Under the pieces are notes generated by a model that had not been told where the DNA came from, made no database searches, and saw nothing but the letters and a program-made list of their open reading frames with translations. Position numbers and translations under genes: made by a program. This document shows positions 62,058 to 64,000 of a stretch of 64,000 nucleotides of DNA, piece after piece. The first letter of the stretch is position 1. Every line of letters begins with the position of its first letter. Source of the DNA: Nitrospirota bacterium (GTDB taxonomy: Bacteria > Nitrospirota > Thermodesulfovibrionia > Thermodesulfovibrionales > JdFR-85); NCBI GenBank assembly GCA_035873375.1, contig JAYWMQ010000061.1:27215-91214 (forward strand), written 5' to 3'.

Positions 62058-62171
62058 TTAAGATGAACGCTGTTCCCACTTGAGGTAATACCCTCTATTC
62101 TCACGGGGAATCTCTTTTTCCTCAAGAGCTGAGACAAAAATTGCCCTTTTGCTTTCTGAAATAGTTAACAT
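62058..62171 (-). pseudogene. N-terminal remnant resembling an integron-type tyrosine recombinase
   Basis: 37 codons on the minus strand. SESKRAIFVSALEEKEIP then RENRGYYLKW. The x-R-G-Y-Y-L-K-W block recalls the N-terminal SAM-like domain of integron integrases and related recombinases. After KW the similarity ends and a stop follows, next to the partial inverted-repeat element. It is oriented opposite to the cassette-like genes, as intI is. The fragment is short, so the assignment is tentative. Confidence 0.4.
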
Positions 62172-62179
62172 AACTCCTG

Positions 62180-62444
62180 ATTTGCTTGATCAGAGCCCTC
62201 ACCTTTTGCAGGTGAGGACAAAAGTTACGAGGCAGCTCTAAAAAATGATTTACCCAAAATTTGCTTAAAGCCTTGACAGCTTCTATTTTCACGTGCTACA
62301 TTTGGGTTATCAGGTTTCTTGATCACTCTACTTTTTGCTTGCTTAATATGGAAGTTAAGCACTTTTTATAGCATCCTTCAACCTGAATATGGAATTTACC
62401 AAATTTTGACATGGTTATCAAGAAACCGGTTAATAACTTGTTAG
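62180..62444. repeat. ~270-bp repeat, copy B (before the HEPN-like gene)
   Basis: Homologous to copy A. It contains a perfect hairpin CCTCACC TTTTGCA GGTGAGG and a distant inverted pair GGTTTCTTGAT / ATCAAGAAACC. It ends AATAACTTGTTAG, 7 nt before the next ATG. Confidence 0.9.
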
Positions 62445-62451
62445 CTCTCAT

Positions 62452-63054
62452 ATGGAAAGTTCGAGTAACAATAAAGTGTTGTATAGCCCAAATCGTATGG
62501 TTTGGGCTTATTTCAGTGCGCTTCGCCGAATGTGCGATAGGGTTGGTGGACATGAATTCGACAATCATGGGAAGGAAGATTCGGCTCTTTGCGTGATAAC
62601 AGCTGTAACGGGAGTAGAGGTGTTTATGAATGTTTACTTCCGAATATTAATTACAGAGAAACACTATGAACACGCAAAAACAAAAATAATGAACGATTTA
62701 GAAAGACAAATATCTCTGGATAAAAAGGTAAAGGAATGGCCAGAAGCTGCATTTAATAAAAGGCTAAATTTTGGGTCAGGTATAGGCCAACAGTTTATTG
62801 CCTTAAAAAATATCAGAAATGGATTGATCCATTTCTCGAGCACATATGAAACCCTTGAGGCGCCGGGATTTACTATTCAAGGCTTGGCGGATACATCAAT
62901 GTACGATTCTCTAAATGAATATTCAGCATATCGTGCCCTTGAAACCGCAGAGCATTTTATTTGTGAAATATTTAAGTTAAGAGGTATAAACGATGATGAG
63001 ATTTCAGGTGCACTGCACACATGGACTGGCCTGCATCCTATGTTCAAGGGGTAA
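62452..63054 (+). CDS. HEPN-like protein
   Basis: 200 residues, all-helical in appearance. The R-x4-H motif of HEPN ribonucleases is visible in KNIRNGLIHFSS (RNGLIH, about residue 125). HEPN proteins are RNases or toxin partners in defence and toxin-antitoxin systems. No minimal nucleotidyltransferase antitoxin is adjacent. The ATG is 7 nt after the repeat and lacks a good ribosome-binding site. Its stop codon TAA is the first base of an attC-like sequence. Confidence 0.6.
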   Translation: MESSSNNKVLYSPNRMVWAYFSALRRMCDRVGGHEFDNHGKEDSALCVITAVTGVEVFMNVYFRILITEKHYEHAKTKIMNDLERQISLDKKVKEWPEAAFNKRLNFGSGIGQQFIALKNIRNGLIHFSSTYETLEAPGFTIQGLADTSMYDSLNEYSAYRALETAEHFICEIFKLRGINDDEISGALHTWTGLHPMFKG

Positions 63055-63104
63055 TAAATACATCCAGCGGACTGCCAAAATTGTCACTGACGAGGTCGTT
63101 ATGC
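63052..63104 (+). other. attC-like site after the HEPN-like gene
   Basis: Starts at the stop codon: TAATAAATACATCCAGCGGA then C (63052-63072), matching 17 of 21 positions of the sequence at the stop codon at 22522. Right end GTTATGC (63098-63104) fits GTTRRRY at six of seven positions. CAGCGGAC and GTCACTG can pair with a bulge, as in attC L'' and L' boxes. Total span about 53 bp, close to the smallest known attC sites. Confidence 0.45.
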
Positions 63105-63119
63105 AAGGAGTAACTCTCC

Positions 63120-63317
63120 ATGAATGAAAACATGAGACTTTGGGCCTGTTCTTTATCAGGATGTGATGGAGGAAATATTAATTCCGATATTTGGTTATGT
63201 GGCATTGAGTGGGGAGGTGGTAGTGATGGTAATTACTACGAAAAAGATTTGCCACAAGAGATAAATAAAGGAGTAGTGGGAGGACAAGGAGGGGACGTTG
63301 TTGACTACGTTGACTAA
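63120..63317 (+). pseudogene. 5' fragment of a gene interrupted by a RAYT element
   Basis: The N-terminal ~48 residues look coding (LWACSLSGCDGGNINSDIWL then CGIEWGGG). After about 63275 the frame enters the 30-bp end sequence of the RAYT unit and stops. An AAGGAG ribosome-binding site follows GTTATGC. I do not know the family; it looks like the start of a longer protein. Confidence 0.55.
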
Positions 63318-63320
63318 CTA
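63291..63320. repeat. RAYT-associated 30-bp end sequence, copy 2
   Basis: 29 of 30 bases match 31735-31764, but relative to the RAYT gene this copy is at the 3' end and inverted. The two ends together suggest terminal inverted repeats of a RAYT unit. Confidence 0.8.
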
Positions 63321-64000
63321 CTTTTCCTTGTTATTATCTTACATACAGCAGAGGTGGAAACTCCTACCTGGCGAGCAACCTCCGCCAAAGGAATCCCATA
63401 AGTCTCAATCAACCTGCAAACTATCTGTGACCTTGCCTAAGACACCCTGCTCCTCCGGCTGCCAGACTCCAATTCCAGAATATTTACGCCTTCTTTTTTA
63501 CATATCTCCTCAATAACTTCTTTCATTTTCTCTCTTCGTTCATCTGCCGAAAACTGCTTCTTTAACTTGTCCTCCGTCTCCTGCAGAACCTTCATTACAA
63601 AATCCCCGCTCCCTAATATCCGCTCATCGGTCAGTCTCCCCTCTCCTTGTCTTCTCAGAGATTTCACTTCCGACCACCCGCCAAGTGAGCGGATTAATCC
63701 ACCCCCAACCAATTCCGGCTGATTCCCTTTTGCTATTCCCCCTTTAAGAAATACACGGTAGGCATTCCTTGACTCTCCTTCTTTATTGCCAAACCGGTTT
63801 AATACATAATCACGGTCCTGCCACTCATTCTTCACTCTACCCATCAACACACTGTGTCCACTGTAACGGTATCGGTCAAGTTCCGACAGGGTTTTTACCA
63901 GGTTTGCACGAAGGGGATTAAGGTGTATATAGCGAACCAACTCCGCAAAGTAGCTATTTTCATCACACACTATTGATTTGTACCTGTTCTGAAACAGATG
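63314..64000 (-). pseudogene. RAYT (REP-associated tyrosine transposase), partial, with in-frame amber stop
   Basis: The frame is open at the right window edge (HLFQNRYKS on the minus strand), so the N-terminal part lies outside. YFAELVRYIHLNPLRANLV is the RAYT/Y1_Tnp signature. A TAG at 63437-63439 interrupts the frame, but the same frame continues as ARSQIVCRLIETYGIPLAEV and VSTSAVCKII, the expected C-terminal helix-turn-helix, to a second stop at 63314. This is either a nonsense mutation or readthrough. RAYTs move REP-like palindromes. Confidence 0.85.

Noticed and set aside
1..64000. tRNA, rRNA or tmRNA genes
   Set aside because: I scanned intergenic regions for T-loop-like GGTTCRANTCC and acceptor pairing and found none; a covariance scan would be decisive.

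Overview
This window looks like a chromosomal segment of a diderm, at least partly anaerobic bacterium. The evidence is a complete type II secretion operon with secretin, FtsEX with an EnvC-like activator, a BepA-like periplasmic protease, an anaerobic Ni-Fe carbon monoxide dehydrogenase (CODH), an NrfD-type quinone-linked iron-sulfur module and an ADP-forming acyl-CoA ligase. An MglA-like GTPase and many short dispersed palindromes are also present. Together these resemble Nitrospirota (Thermodesulfovibrionia-like) or neighbouring phyla, but no rRNA is present, so the placement is an inference. I found no tRNA, rRNA or CRISPR array.

Layout: 0-1.8 kb, end of an iron-sulfur/NrfD membrane module closed by a strong terminator. 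1.9-7.8 kb, atpZ-atpI, secA, a GAF-GGDEF diguanylate cyclase and an MglA-like GTPase. 7.8-10.7 kb (minus), dcd-pyrF-pabB. 10.9-13.4 kb, an MFS transporter and an M29 aminopeptidase. 13.6-21 kb, ftsE-ftsX-envC-ctpA-exonuclease and a three-domain acyl-activating/ACP/acyltransferase protein. 21.3-33 kb, an accessory island. 33.4-37.8 kb (minus), an arsR-arsC-acr3-arsD-arsA operon under a recognisable promoter and operator. 38-43.6 kb, an ADP-forming acyl-CoA ligase and a minus-strand cobU-cobT-cobS-fdx-nth run. 43.9-54.4 kb, gspCDEFGHIJKLMN. 54.3-60.3 kb, a rescue-factor-like protein, CooS, an M48-TPR lipoprotein, a small lipoprotein, MoaC and a cyclophilin. 60.5-64 kb, a second accessory region.

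The first accessory island (about 22-32 kb) is AT-rich compared with its neighbours. It carries a type I restriction-modification operon (hsdM-hsdS-...-hsdR) with a SIR2-HerA antiphage pair, a RhuM fragment and a Bro-N protein embedded between hsdS and hsdR. It is bracketed by two copies of a ~315-bp direct repeat (about 94% identical by my hand alignment) that includes the 3' end of the adjacent vapC gene. Toxin-antitoxin pairs (vapBC, brnTA) lie on either side. HsdS has two nearly identical target-recognition domains, which predicts a palindromic bipartite target.

The second accessory region (60.7-63.3 kb) has a gene-cassette look. Short plus-strand genes (an unknown 90-residue protein, a TIR protein with a C-terminal membrane segment, a HEPN-like protein, a truncated gene) each begin shortly after a GTTAG or GTTAT motif. 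Two ~270-bp repeats sit directly before two of them, and a tyrosine-recombinase-like remnant lies on the opposite strand. An attC-like 21-mer starts exactly at the stop codon of the HEPN gene and again at the stop codon of a truncated gene just before hsdM. I read this as a decayed integron-like array carrying defence genes. RAYT transposase remnants with 30-bp ends and 65-bp inverted-repeat elements have cut into both accessory regions.
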